Of a DNA stretch of 64,000 nucleotides, positions 1 through 12,094 are shown one piece after another. Origin of the DNA: Penicillium oxalicum (taxonomy: Eukaryota; Ascomycota; Eurotiomycetes; Eurotiales; Aspergillaceae); the NCBI RefSeq assembly GCF_001723175.1, contig NC_064654.1, positions 2,728,001-2,792,000 on the forward strand, in the 5' to 3' direction. The first letter of the stretch is position 1. Each line of letters begins with the position of its first letter. A program made the translations under genes and the position numbers. Under the pieces are notes generated by a model that was not told the DNA's origin, ran no database searches, and was given only the letters and a program-made list of their open reading frames with translations.

Positions 1-250
1 CGATGACATGCGAAGGCATAGGCGAGCTCGTCGGATGACACCAAGCAGATAAAGTACATATATGGTCCACACCATGCTCCAGTGTTAAGAAAGAGCAGTC
101 ATTCCCATCAAAAAAAAATCAAAAAAAATTATAGGGCGGCCAAGTATACCGAGGGATATTGAACAAATCAGCCTCCAGTTTCAGGCCTCAAAAAGAAAGT
201 GCTGGAGCTGCTACAAAGCGTGCCCGAGTCATCGAGCGTAAACTGTTGTC
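1..250. other. Non-coding flank downstream of the patatin gene
   Basis: This is the 3' flank of the minus-strand patatin-like gene. It holds a short A-rich patch near 110-130, but no coding region or RNA gene that I recognise. It probably contains the 3' UTR and polyadenylation region of that gene. Confidence 0.5.
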
Positions 251-2435
251 TCAGGTGATCAGAGCATCTTCATCGCCGTACTCGTCGAAAAAGACTGCAG
301 ACTGGCGTCGTACCTCGTCAATCAAACTACCCCGTCGTGAAGATAGGCGAGAGGAAGCGGTTGAATGAGAAAAGCCGTCGGAAAGATCGAAGTCACGGAG
401 ATTGCCATCATCGTGTCTCTCAGGGAAACTTGCATCCAGTCTCTGCGACAGGGCATCTGAGGGCTCCAGCTCCGGAGCTGGTACTCTGCGAGACAGGATC
501 GGAGAGAGTGAACGGCCTCCCGTCGCCGAGTGTCGCTGAAGCCCCCTCATAATCGCATTCTCGATATTGAGTCGATTCTTAATAAATTGAATTTTGGGGA
601 AAGCGCTCTGCTGACCCACGTGAATCATGCGGGCAAGTCGCTCAGGGGTTGGATCAGACAAGATATGGTAAAAATCAGAGGGGATGGTTTTGGGCCAAAG
701 CGTGACGGTGCCGCTGAATTTTTGAAGCCAGATCTCGCTCCAGTCTTGCCCCATGGGCCGCGGCAGCAGCTCTAGATGCCGTAATACTCGCAACCACTTG
801 TTCAAATCCAGCTTGATGTATTGCTCGATGGCGGTACCGAGGAATCCGCCACGCCAGCCACGGCCTTTGCGATGGGTGACAGGACGGCCCACGGTACCCC
901 GAGAGCTGAAGAAGAAAAGGTTGACATGCGGGTTGACCTGTGCGGTTGTTCATGGTAAGAAGTCTGAGCATATGACACAACGAGCGATACGGGACGAACC
1001 TGAGACACGATTGTGAAGTTGACATTGAAATGTAGGTTGAGTGCCCTGATGGGAATATCGGTTCGTAGACTTCCGTCTTTCCATTTATGACCAAAGGAGT
1101 AAGGTGCCAGCGTACCGTCCCGCTTCTTGGTCATCAAAACCACCGGGTTCAAGATGCCTGGCACCGCAGCCGAGGCGAGCACCGCACTCCAGATGACGCA
1201 GTCGGGACAGGTCAGGTAGTTTGCCAAGATCGTGGGGGAGTGAGGGTCCGATGGGACACAGGACACATTCAGGATGCGGCCAGTGCGTTCATAAGCCTCT
1301 CGGAAGGTCGTTGATCCTCGGCAGAACCAACTGCACTGCTGGGCCCAGTGAACGGTGTCAAATCGAGCACCAGTCTTCCACCAACGCTGAATCCACGTTG
1401 TGAACCCTTCGTGGCAGGCACGAATACGGTGCGCAAGGGCTGGGACAAGCAGTTGTTTCAATTCTTCATCGGTGCGGGTAGCTACCAAGCCTGCGACGAG
1501 GGCTCCTCCCGACGTCCCCGTGATGATCTCTGGCAGAACGCCATTGTCGAGCAGAGCCTTCACAACTCCAAAATGATAGTATGCAAACGTTGCTCCTCCT
1601 GACAGACACAACGCGGTCCGGCCAAAGTTGGTATCGAGGTGTTTGAAATGTTGATACTTGGCCTCTTTGTCAAGTTGCCGGCTGTCCCCCACCAGCTGAA
1701 TGCACCTACGTACCTCATCAATGTATTCCTGCACCAGATCCTTGGTACCCGAGTAGGCCTCGCTGTACATACGCGGGTTCTCCACGCCTGCAAAATTGTT
1801 CTTCACACACGCTTCAAGGAGGGCGCGGAGTTCCTCAATTGCGGGAGTCTCCTCGGTACTGGTAGCGCCTGCTGTCTCTTGCTCCGCCTCGTACCGGACC
1901 TTCTTCAACTGACTCACCACTTTATTGATGGTGAGATGATCATAGTAGGCGTACTCGTCGGTCTCCTGCCACTTTTCATTTCCCAGGTAGGCATCTAGCG
2001 CGCGAGCGGCCTCCAGCCAGCTGGGATAGTCCGTCTGTTGCCACAGCTCACGTCTCAGGCGCTGTCTCTTTCCACGCCAGGAGACCCATTGTTCATACAG
2101 CACAATGTATACCCGAACCAAGGCATAGCCGCAGCTCAGCACGGCCAGCCATGCGAAGACGGTGAACAAGAAGGGCCATTTGAGTACCGTATACAGCACC
2201 CCTCTCTGGTCTCGTCCCTGCTTCGCTTGGGCGTTTTACGACGGCCGCGGGTCTTGCGGACTCGTTGGTGAATCGGGCGCCAGTCATTGATGGCTACTAG
2301 TGGAGATGCTTCGGGTGCGTTGAGTGCTCGCTCGAAACTCTGCAGCTCTTCTGGCTTGATGAACTCTCGGTCAAAGTCCGGTAGACCCGACGGGTCATAT
2401 TGATCCAATGGTGATGGTTTCTCCGCGTTGGGCAT
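251..2435 (-). CDS. Patatin-like phospholipase/triacylglycerol lipase, with one apparent frameshift
   Basis: The product is a serine lipid hydrolase of the fungal patatin family (relatives of yeast Tgl3/4/5 lipases), expected to act on lipid droplets or membranes. Exons are 2435-1000 and 937-251; the intron 938-999 joins TIVSQ to VNPHVN. The glycine-rich oxyanion loop LSGGATFAYYHFG is followed by the nucleophile elbow GTSGG (Ser about 309). The catalytic Asp is in KDGSLRTD (about 454). A hydrophobic segment at about residues 86-115 probably anchors the protein. The reading frame jumps between RDETREG and LYTVLKWP at a run of four C (2199-2202, GGGG on the coding strand). One extra G would restore the frame and give about 707 aa, close to the length I recall for Aspergillus homologues. 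No intron of usable size explains the jump, so it is either a sequence error or a real lesion. Confidence 0.9.
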
Positions 2436-5400
2436 TGCTTTTCTTTTCCTGGTTCAAGACATCATGCAGTCGTATGAGTCCGTGATGAACGACGGGTTCA
2501 TCTGGCCCCCGACTGCTCTGGGAATCCGGCTGGGGCAACAGCCGCCCACCGACGTCAGTGTCACGTGCTCAGACCTCGTGCGCGGTGAGAGTGGAGCCCC
2601 ATCGTGGCTCATGCGACCGTGTGGCTGGTGTCTTCCCACAATTGATGTGAAAATCCATGTGCCCCGCAATCGTTATCGGGCTTATCTTCCTTGCAAGGGA
2701 CTCAGGCTGAATCCCAAGCAAAAATTAACTTTGTGCTTTGAATTACAATCCGTGGTTCGTTGACGGCTTCCCAGCTCCTTCAAAGAGTACCAAGTGACTC
2801 TCTTTCTCTCTCTCCAGACCGCTTCTTGATCAAATGCTTCCATGAATTGGACGATACATGTTACACACTCTTCTATAGAAGTGAGTTTTCGACACCGTAT
2901 GGCTCGGGTGGGGATCGCATGCATGGTTGGGAGAGAGAAATCGAACTAGCACCAGAGCATCGTCATGGAATCAATTCAATTTGCTTTGCTCAACTTGGCT
3001 TCAGAACCCATGGCAGTTTCAATGTTACGAGTCCGACTCGAGAACTAGGGACTTCATCCGCAAATTAAACTGATATAGGGTCGATTGGGAAATTAAAGGC
3101 TTGCACGATGACTTGCATCCTCATGCCTTGCGTAGTTGACACGGGAAATGTGCAAATCAGATGTTTTCTATCGCCCAAGCCATGTTCGTGGCACAATCCT
3201 TTCCACATTCCGAGTCCCGCTGCACGTAATACTTCCTTGATCATGAAGAGTGATCCGGCATCTGTCTTCAACAGGAGCACACCCTTTCGTCGCCCGGGCC
3301 ACGACAATGTTGTTGTCTATTTTTTTTCCCTTTTGACTTTGCCCCTCCCCCCTCCGCCGGTCGCTACCCCTCCACTCCCCTCCAACTGACAGCATTGCCA
3401 TGTCACGCATTGAAGTCAAAAAGAAAAAAGGAAATTTGAAAAGGGCTGGGAGATGTGTGGGGTAACACACGTCCGCAATCCCTTGTTCGTACGAGGGCGT
3501 TAAACCGCATCCTGGCAGTGGAAAACGGCTCAAAAGGATGGTAATAAAAAGACGGAGCAGCACGGCATAGCTTCACCGCTATATGCTGCCAAAGTTTTTT
3601 TTTTCTTTCTCTCCGATTGAAAAGAAAGATCTTCGGTGGCCCTGCTGATTGGATCATGTCTATTCCTTTTCTTCTTTTTTCTCCCTTCCCGTGTGGCCGG
3701 ACAATGGAGCCCGTGATGAATAATGTCCTGTGTGGATCTCGAAGTGTTAAAAAAATCCACCCTATTGATCGACGGAGCTTTCCCACTCCGATCAAAGACC
3801 ATTCGGAAATCCTGCGGGTTTCTGGTAGCGCTGGAAGGAGGGAGAGGTTGGAAATGGAGATGGATTGGAGCGACGAGATCGGATGTTTAGGGTGGAAGGC
3901 GTTTTTAGTGCCAAAAAGAATCCCCGCTCACTGCACTACTGAGCCTTGGGGGGGTTGCAACAGCTGCCAACAACGTCATATCTGCCCACTTGTACTCGGA
4001 TCACGGTTCAAGATCACGATCATCGGCGAGGAAACAAAAGTTGGGCAACTGGAGTGGGTTCCGCCCTTTCAGAGGAAAGGGCTATTAATGGACCACCTGG
4101 TTGATAAAAAGTGAAGCGTTGGAGAGATAGATTGCCCGAGATTTTTCCGCGATATTCATCTTGGGATCAAGTGAATTTGCCGGGATTTGACAGTCTTTGC
4201 CAATACTGGAGAGCCATGGAGGAGGAGGCAATGAGATCACAGCTCCTGGCATAGGAGGAGATTGGGAATCTTCCGGACTCGTAAGCCTCGGATGATCATA
4301 TCAGACTTTGAGGCAGGGACAGCGGCGTGCTGGCATACCATAGGCCGCAACTAGTACTACTACCACTACATAACAGTATGCACATGTGAAGTTAAAGGTA
4401 CCCGTTGATGTACACACATGGCTAATATACTGCCTATAAATACCTAAATAGTACTAAGATCACCAATGGAGGAAATGCACTAGTCCACTTGAACGGGAGG
4501 TTTCCCGAAATCATCAAATAGAACCCAGGTGCAGATGGGGTTTCTTCTCACAAAAGATATCGGGATACCTTAGAGATTGTACTCGATACCCACACCGCTA
4601 ACTTTTGTGGGTAGTTAGCTGTCGATCAACTGACCTTATCCAGAGATTCTCTCAGTGTTGGACACTCCATATGTGTCCCGTGGCTTAGAAGAGGGTACCC
4701 TGGTGGCGTACAGGGACTCGTCAACGTCCAAAAATGGCCGCAACATTTTGTCGTAGGAACGAGGTAGAAAGATTCTCAATCAAGGTCCCTTAGTGGAAAA
4801 GGTCCCCCCATGTGAGTTCCTGGCTTTCAGAAATGATGTGCAGACGTGCATGTCACGTGTACCCCGCGCGACCATTCACGAGGTGACATGAACTGCACGC
4901 AAGCCAGTCAGACTTGCACTTTGACTTCCCGAGTCATCATCTGTGCCGCCACGGCGTTGATCACGCTTGCCTACTTAGATGGAAGAACACATGAGAGGAG
5001 CGCCACATGCGAGGAGAGGGTAAAGAAAAACGGCACAGGGCCAGGAAGAAGGCTGTGGTTTTTTTTCTTTTCTTTTTTTCTCTCCCTATCTGCCTCCCGC
5101 TGCTTTTTTCCTATTTCCTCCCTTCCTCTCCCCCAATCTTATTTTAGAATCGCGGACCGATTGCCCCATCTCGTCAATCTTACATCTCTCAGCCTTGAAG
5201 CACGGACCGAGAGGTGTTCTCTGATCTTGTTGACATTGGAATCCTGATCCCATCTGCTCAGAGATGCTCTTTCCCATGAGGCTTGACAGGACAATGTCCA
5301 AAATGAAGGTCAAAAAGTTACTGTGGTTCTCTGATTGTCCCGGTTGCGCGGTATCCGCCCGTCATCTCCCAACTCTTTTTCCATTTTCGGTGCATCAACC

Positions 5401-7086
5401 CTGTTAATAGAGTTTGTGGTCTGGGGTTGGCGGGAGGCAACCAAGGGGCAATGTCGGGAGAGGGAGAGGGGGAAAAATCGGCGTAGGCAGATACATCGAG
5501 AGAGAGAGAGGCAGAAAGAGAGAGAAAGTGCGTATAATATGTTTTGATCAGCAAACTATCCCCGCGCTAGCTCAGCTTGGAGGAACTCAAACAATGAGGG
5601 GAGATTTGAAACTAAAGTCAGGGTACCTTTTTCTCCCCCAGTGTTCATAGGGAAGGAGTGTCTTTTCCAGATGCCTGGAGCTGCTAGATAACTCAGTCGC
5701 TTCGACCTTCGCAGAAGATGTGCATGGAATACTCTGGCGTTGAGGGCAAAACTTCCTTGAACAGCCCATGCATATTATGTCAAAGGCACGAGCGTCTTGG
5801 CTCATTTCAATTTCCCAACCGCCAAACTCTCACCATGCAGCAGCTCAGCATTCCATTCAAAACGCTTACCTCGAAGAGGTTGTTTCCCGATTGGGCCTGG
5901 TGCAGGCAATCCGAGTGTCCCCGAGTAACAGGACGAGAAGCGCACGGGTTTCGGTTTCGCTTAGATGGTAAACCGGTCTCTTCGAGGGTGATTGGTCACC
6001 CCCCACAAATGAGCACTACTATCATCCCACCTACGGTAAATGAGAAATGAATCCTTACTGAGATTCGTTAATGATTTTTGACCCGTATGGGATCCCGATG
6101 CGCCGCGCGCGGCCGTGCCCTGTGATCCGTGCCCCCTTCAACCTTTCCAGGCAATGTTTGTTTATGAGTCTCGCACAGAGCCTACTTCAACGGCGCTGCT
6201 GATGCACAGACAAATCATGCAAGGGAGGGGAAAGGTCAAAGTAGCGGCCGAACAAGGACGAAGTAAGTAGTTTCGACCATGCCCAAGTGAACCCGCGTCG
6301 AAGCAATCTGATGAGTTGATGGCGTGCTACTGGTACTGCTCGGGCGCCACCTCCACCTCCCCCCTTATTCCCTCCAATGAGGCGTCCGTCATCGCTTGCA
6401 CATGTCCCCTTCCTCGTGCTGCTGTGGCCTTGGTGGACCGATCATTCGTCTCTCCGGTAAGAGGCAATTTGGAGGCAGTCACTCCCGAAGATTGGTCCGA
6501 GGACGGTGCTAGGGGTCTACTACCTCATTGGTCCTCAGGTCATAGCTTTTGTTGATCCCAAGTTGTATCATTGGATGCTGTTCAACATAAGTCTCCTACG
6601 CGATGTTCGTCCCAGGGGACCAAGTAATGACATATGTCTTGAGTGGTCTGTGTCCCCACATTCGAAACACGTTAATATGATAAGGTTGTGTATGAAAGCG
6701 ACGCCCATTATTGACGGGCTACTCCAAATATTTCAGGGGGCTGAAAGGTAGAGGAAATATCTTCCAGCGCAGCAGAGACAGGAAAAAAGGCCTCGCGACA
6801 GAGTTACTCTGAATAGAAAGTATCGCTTCAAAGAGGTGGAGCCTTCACCCCGAAGCCATACAAGCCCAGGAAAGTACTTGGGCTGTGATGTTTGGCCAAG
6901 GTCATCTTCCGGGATGTCTATCACGGTTACACAGCACTTGAAGCTTGGGAACGGGGGGACACATCTACTCCATGAACAAAATCTACAAAAGTGTGAGCAT
7001 CGTCTCACCGCTACCGAGGACCCCAGATGGGACGTATAACCACGATCCATGCATCCACAGCGTCGTGCATGAATTGCCTTCTTTCT

Positions 7087-7112
7087 CCCCCCCCCCCCCC
7101 CCCCCCCCCCCC
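7087..7112. repeat. Poly-C tract, 26 nt
   Basis: An uninterrupted run of 26 C residues lies in non-coding DNA. It is the longest of several poly-C/poly-G tracts in the window. Confidence 0.95.
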
Positions 7113-9151
7113 AGGCCGTTGAGAGGTCCCGGACGGATCCTGGAGCTCTCCAAGTCTCTCTTCTCTTCCAGTGTCGATTCGGTAGATAGAGCACTGCAGT
7201 ATGCACTTTCCAAGATCCCGAAGCAGCTGCAAGGACCGAGCTGTATGCGAGGCACACTCGGGGGACCAGTGACCTTGGAAGAGTTGGCACGCTGCAGCAA
7301 TCTCGGCACCAAATCTTGGATCGGGGTCCCCCCCTGTGCGGCGCAGGAGGCGAAGAATGTTCACAGCTGAAAGAGTCCTGTTCAGGGATTTCCTGACGCT
7401 GATTTGTTGAAGGGGGTGAAAAATCAAGTGCGCGTCTGCGGGACGATTGACTGGTTGAAGGAGAGGAAGAAGAGAGGGTCCGGACTGGAAGGGGAGGATG
7501 GGATTGGGGGAAGATCTCACGGTCGATCGAATCGAAGAGCATTTTTAATGCCCCACGTTCGGCATTGGATCGCCTGCGGGATCGCCTACCAGGATCAGCT
7601 GTCACAGGGAGTCTCTGGGTGCCGTGATCCGATTTGAAGGGCACCGTCAACATCCACTCGTATCTTGCTCCGAGGCACCTCAAGACCACCTCGAGAGGCT
7701 GTCTCCATAAGGGTTCAAGCCTTTTTTTTCACGGCCTCCGTTTTGTGGTTTTATTCGTGGGCCTCTTTCACTCGAGATGGCGAGATGGCGAGGCGAGATC
7801 AGGTGCCACAGTTATGGAAAAACCCTCTCTGCTCCATCTTCCTTGATCCCAGTCCTCAATGCAATTGATCAACCCCCTGAGACATACCACCCGCTTCTAT
7901 ACGCCGCGCAGTCCCCACGTCCAACTCTTAATTTGTGATCCACGCCCCTCCGCTACACGTAAATGTATAAGCTGCACTGTACTGTAGGGTACTGTGTGTA
8001 GATTGCTGGTCGCACAGACCATGCGACAGCTGAGGGATTCGGCAATCTTACGGACTATCCGAGAACGATTGGATTGTTGATGGCAACAAAGAGATGAAAG
8101 GGCTAACCGAGAACCATGGATCGAGTGCCCGTCGTGTCCACGTCAATATATCTGTTGCTTGTTCATACCCGGGCCGGGAATGTGGGAGCGGTGTGACCGA
8201 TCGTGGGGAATGACCATCATTCACTCAAATCACGCCTGGTTGAAGGCCACCACGAGGAGATCGCGATGATGAAATTCCTGAGATGATTGTTGATGGCGGA
8301 GGGGGGGGGGAAAGGCTGCCCCATTATTTTCAGCACTCGTTGCCCCGCCATCAGTAAGGATAGGTTTTGTTATTCCGGTGGTTTGATGTCATTTGGACTG
8401 CCATGCGATCCAAATGTGTTTGTAACTTTATGGAACTATCCAACCTCAGCTCCACTCTCTGCCGCCCTGTTGAGTATCCTACCGCACCGAACAGGTGAGT
8501 CCTCCAGTTCGGCTGACTCAGGGGGTTCCACCCAACCTCCCAGAAGGGGGTCCGTAGGCGGAATGTCAGATGTCAGTGCGAGCTGACTGGGTCGCCCGAA
8601 GCAAAAGCAAGTCAAGAATCTTCATCCGGTTGAGGAGTTCTCCCCAGGATGAGGATGCTGATTGGCCCGAGAGATCTTTAGGATCTCGACAATCGCTGGA
8701 GAGACCATCCACGTGATTCGTTCTGAAAACGAGGATTTGGTCATTTCATCTGATGCGTACCCCAATCATCTGCAGTGGTCGTCGGACATTACGAGTCCAA
8801 TTGGGGACAGTCTTTCATCTCAGACCCGGCTGAGGGTCCTGATCACTGCATCCCTTCCCCGTGGACACGAGGACAGACCCGGACGAAGAAATCGGGCGGG
8901 ATCGAGGGTGGAGAGAAGATCCCATCGGCTAAAAACAGCCCGCCCGACAGCAACCTTCCCAGGACGGAGCCATCCAGCATCAAAATATTACCCTCGCCAA
9001 GGTGTGGTATGAGAAGCTCGATCAAATCTGATCTGCTTCAGCACGCGGGGCACCGGATGGGATGTGAAAAATTAAATACCCTGAAATATCTCCAGGGGGC
9101 CATGCCGCATGACATAAAGGGACAGAAAGGAGGTATGTATGTCGATGGTAC

Positions 9152-9168
9152 ACTGTACCTTGTACAGT
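9152..9168. repeat. Inverted repeat ACTGTAC-CTT-GTACAGT
   Basis: A perfect 7-bp inverted repeat with a 3-nt spacer lies in non-coding DNA. Its arms match the half-sites of the ACTGTACAGT palindrome found elsewhere in the window (15829 and 28918). Confidence 0.8.
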
Positions 9169-11705
9169 TGCATCCGCGATCGGGGGTTTAGATTGCTTTT
9201 TCAAGCCTCTCCAAGAGCAGCCTCGCAGGAGATAATTAGCGGCCTGGTGGTGCGTCCGCGGCTCATTGGCCCCTTCGTAGTGACCACATCCGGAACTCCT
9301 CTCAGCGGCGCCAAACGGTCCTGCCGTGCATCTACGAAAAAAGATCTCTACTTTGGCCGTTCCAGAACCAGCTTGGGGATGGGGAGCATTCTGATCACCG
9401 GGCACGAGAGTCCGATCGTGAAGATCACGACGGTTCAGATTTGATTCCTGCGGGAAGGGGTCAAATCGGAGCCAGCCTCTGGAGGGGTTGGATATTTTGG
9501 ATAGCATCATGTAAATGTTGCCTCGCTCTTTTGACCTCCGTCTTTGCCTGGTAACCACCTGATTGGTCACTCGTGTCGTGGAGCTGGAGGACTCCTGCAG
9601 ATGATCCAACAGTATCCGGTAAGGACCGACTCGGGATACACGGCGCTACCGAGGCGACCTATGCGATACCTACAGGACGCTATACCGAGCTGGTCCAAGA
9701 TGCTGTCGCAGCGGGGCTTGGAGGGCAGCACCAAACGGGAAAATCAAAGCGGGCCTGAGAGCACGGGGCAACTGCGGCATTCCCACTCAGGATGTCTGTG
9801 GTGTGTGGCTTGTCCCAGGGAGGTTGGTGAGAAGTGCGAGCAGTGGTATTTTCCTTTGCTCGTCTTGATCCGAACCCGGGACTCAGCTGGCCTGGTCAGC
9901 CTGGGATATCCGTTCACGAAAGGGATAGCCCTCCAGGTCACAAGCGGTCAGGAAAGGGTATGATCGAATCCATGGATTCATTCCTAGAGGGCTTGTCCAA
10001 GATGAAGGGAACAAGGAAATCTTGAATAACTTCATCGGATGATCGATTGTTGTGATTCCTTTCCATTCGGATTTCTTTTTCTTTTTCTTGCTTTTCTTTT
10101 CTTTTCTTTTTTTCCTCTTCCCACCCATTTTTATTTTTCCATTTTAGAAATCTCTTTGCAAGCCGATGATTTGTTTTCCCTTTCCCACTTGGTGTCGATC
10201 GGAGTGGAGGGGTCAACCTGGACGGACCAAAGTGGAAACATCGAACGCATCAAAGGCACTTGTCTACAAAAAGGGCGCTAAGGAGGAGACTAAGGCAAGA
10301 CCCGCTTTTATAGCGGGATGGATAGACGCTTCCTGACTCGAGGAAATGGCTTCAGGATGTGGCCCATCCCAATTTTTTTTCTCTCTTTCCTCCCCAATGC
10401 CCAGATGACACGAGGTATACCTCGGAGCGTCATTGATGGCTCAACAGGTCAAACAAATAGTCGGCCATCGGACACAATGGGGAGTGACTATTCACATGAG
10501 TGGACCACCAGGCTTTTCCTCAGCCCCCTCTTCAGTTGTACTGGCATTACGAGAGGAACCATTAAATCATATGATCCAGGGCGAGTGCATGTCCTCGATA
10601 GGAAGATGCGTGTGGTCGATATCACACACCAACCGGAGAGTCTGATAGACGCGAATCACCCCCCAAATGCGACCTCTCGATAGGCTCGCCACGGAAACCT
10701 CGGCGTTGCTGCACGATAACGAACAGGCAGCCTATGATCGGGACTGGACGAGTCACGTTAGTTCGCAACTGTGGTACGCCGACCAACGGTTACAGATAAT
10801 GCCCCAGTGTCCACTGTTCACCCATGGAACCTCCGTGTTTCTTAGACTTCACATTTAGTTTCATAGATTGCTGGTCAATCAACGATAGCGGGTGGTCTCG
10901 AGGAGTTGAGATCGAGGGTAGTGACATCGAGTGCACCACCACACTGGTTGGCCAGCATGTTGTCGGGATGGCGACCGCTGCCATTCATACACAACAAATC
11001 TGAGCGACTGCCGGGTCGGGAATCATTTTAGAGAAATGGACGGGGATCAACGATTGAGGCCCACGAAACAATCGCGTCGTGCAGAGAGCATCCTTGCGAC
11101 AAGATCTGTATGGAACTGCGTTTCACTGATCAACAAGCTCATCCTGGGCACGATTAATAAGTACTGGCAGTGATCAGTATCACCGACGACAATTGAATAC
11201 TCCGTGTACGGGTGTACGCCGTCCTGTGTAGTACTGTAGTATTGAGCCGGGTCATAATGAGGGTGCATTTCATGGTGCATCCCCCCAAAATAATTCCGAT
11301 GCCCGCCCCTCTAAGCCCGAAGAGACTTTAGTCGGCCGTCGGCCACGGGAAGGAACAAGAAAACGAAAAATGAAAAAGAAAAACAAAAAAAAAAAAAAAC
11401 AAAAAAAGAGGTCAAATAAAGTTAATAAGAAAAATGTGCCAATTTAAATCTGGGAATTTTGGGGGGCTCCGACCGTATATCATACTGTCCCCCCTAATTC
11501 TCAGTCAGAGGTGAAGTTCTAATTTGAAGTACACACTGTACAAGTGTACCATGTGTAGGTTCATTCAAACCTGACAAACCCTCTTTCCCCCAAATCTGTC
11601 TCTCTCCCCATCGATCATCGGACATCCATCGTATCTATTTAGCGGTTACCCCGTGCCACTTTTTTCTCAGGCTCTATCTTCCGTCCGGAACCCCCCCCCC
11701 TAAAA

Positions 11706-11725
11706 CCTCACCTCACCTCACCTCA
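11706..11725 (+). repeat. CCTCA pentanucleotide repeat, four copies
   Basis: Four tandem CCTCA units lie in the CT-rich leader upstream of the LRR gene. Pyrimidine-rich stretches of this kind are common in fungal promoters and 5' leaders. Confidence 0.8.
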
Positions 11726-12094
11726 TCTCCTCCAACCTACACCCAACCCTCCTTTTTACATCCTCGACCTTCTCTACAATCCCTCCAGGTCATCTTATCA
11801 TCGGGTTGCTACACTCCTTTCTCAATCAGGTAGGTGATGTTTCATTGTTGTCCCTCGGCACGCTGGTTCGAAACCCGCAGTCGTGTCGATCCCAAGCCCG
11901 CTCATCAAGCGACCCCAAGGCTTCCCAGTCACCATTGACACGTCTTGTTCCATAGGCGACTCCGACGACACTCTCCTTTCAACGCACCGATTTGATAGGC
12001 ATCTCAAAAAACCACGATGGCCTTGTCCAAGATTGTCTGCTGAACAATCCATGTTCAGAGTGCTCCGGACGTTTCTGTCGCTGTAACGAATTTG

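Larger units (their letters stand above)
2436..12094. other. 9.7-kb gene-free region between divergent genes
   Basis: I found no convincing gene on either strand between the patatin start and the LRR gene. The open frames present (for example 6733-7689 minus and 9022-9609 minus) have no family resemblance, odd composition and overlapping counterparts on the other strand, as expected by chance in GC-rich DNA. The stretch holds a 26-nt C tract (7087-7112), other G/C runs (8301-8310, 11691-11700), a GA microsatellite near 5498-5510, an A tract near 11385-11399 and several GTAC-rich palindromes (7976-7986, 9152-9168, 11529-11549). The last 400 bp before 12095 are CT-rich and look like the promoter and leader of the LRR gene. 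Confidence 0.6.

Noticed and set aside
6733..7689. 318-residue minus-strand frame across the poly-C tract
   Set aside because: It encodes a long poly-Gly run from the C tract, lacks domain structure, and overlaps other open frames in several phases, as expected by chance in GC-rich DNA.
11865..11885. tRNA T-arm-like GGTTCGAAACCC upstream of the LRR gene
   Set aside because: No matching acceptor stem, D-arm or anticodon arm could be found in the 70 bases before it, and the T stem has a mismatch.
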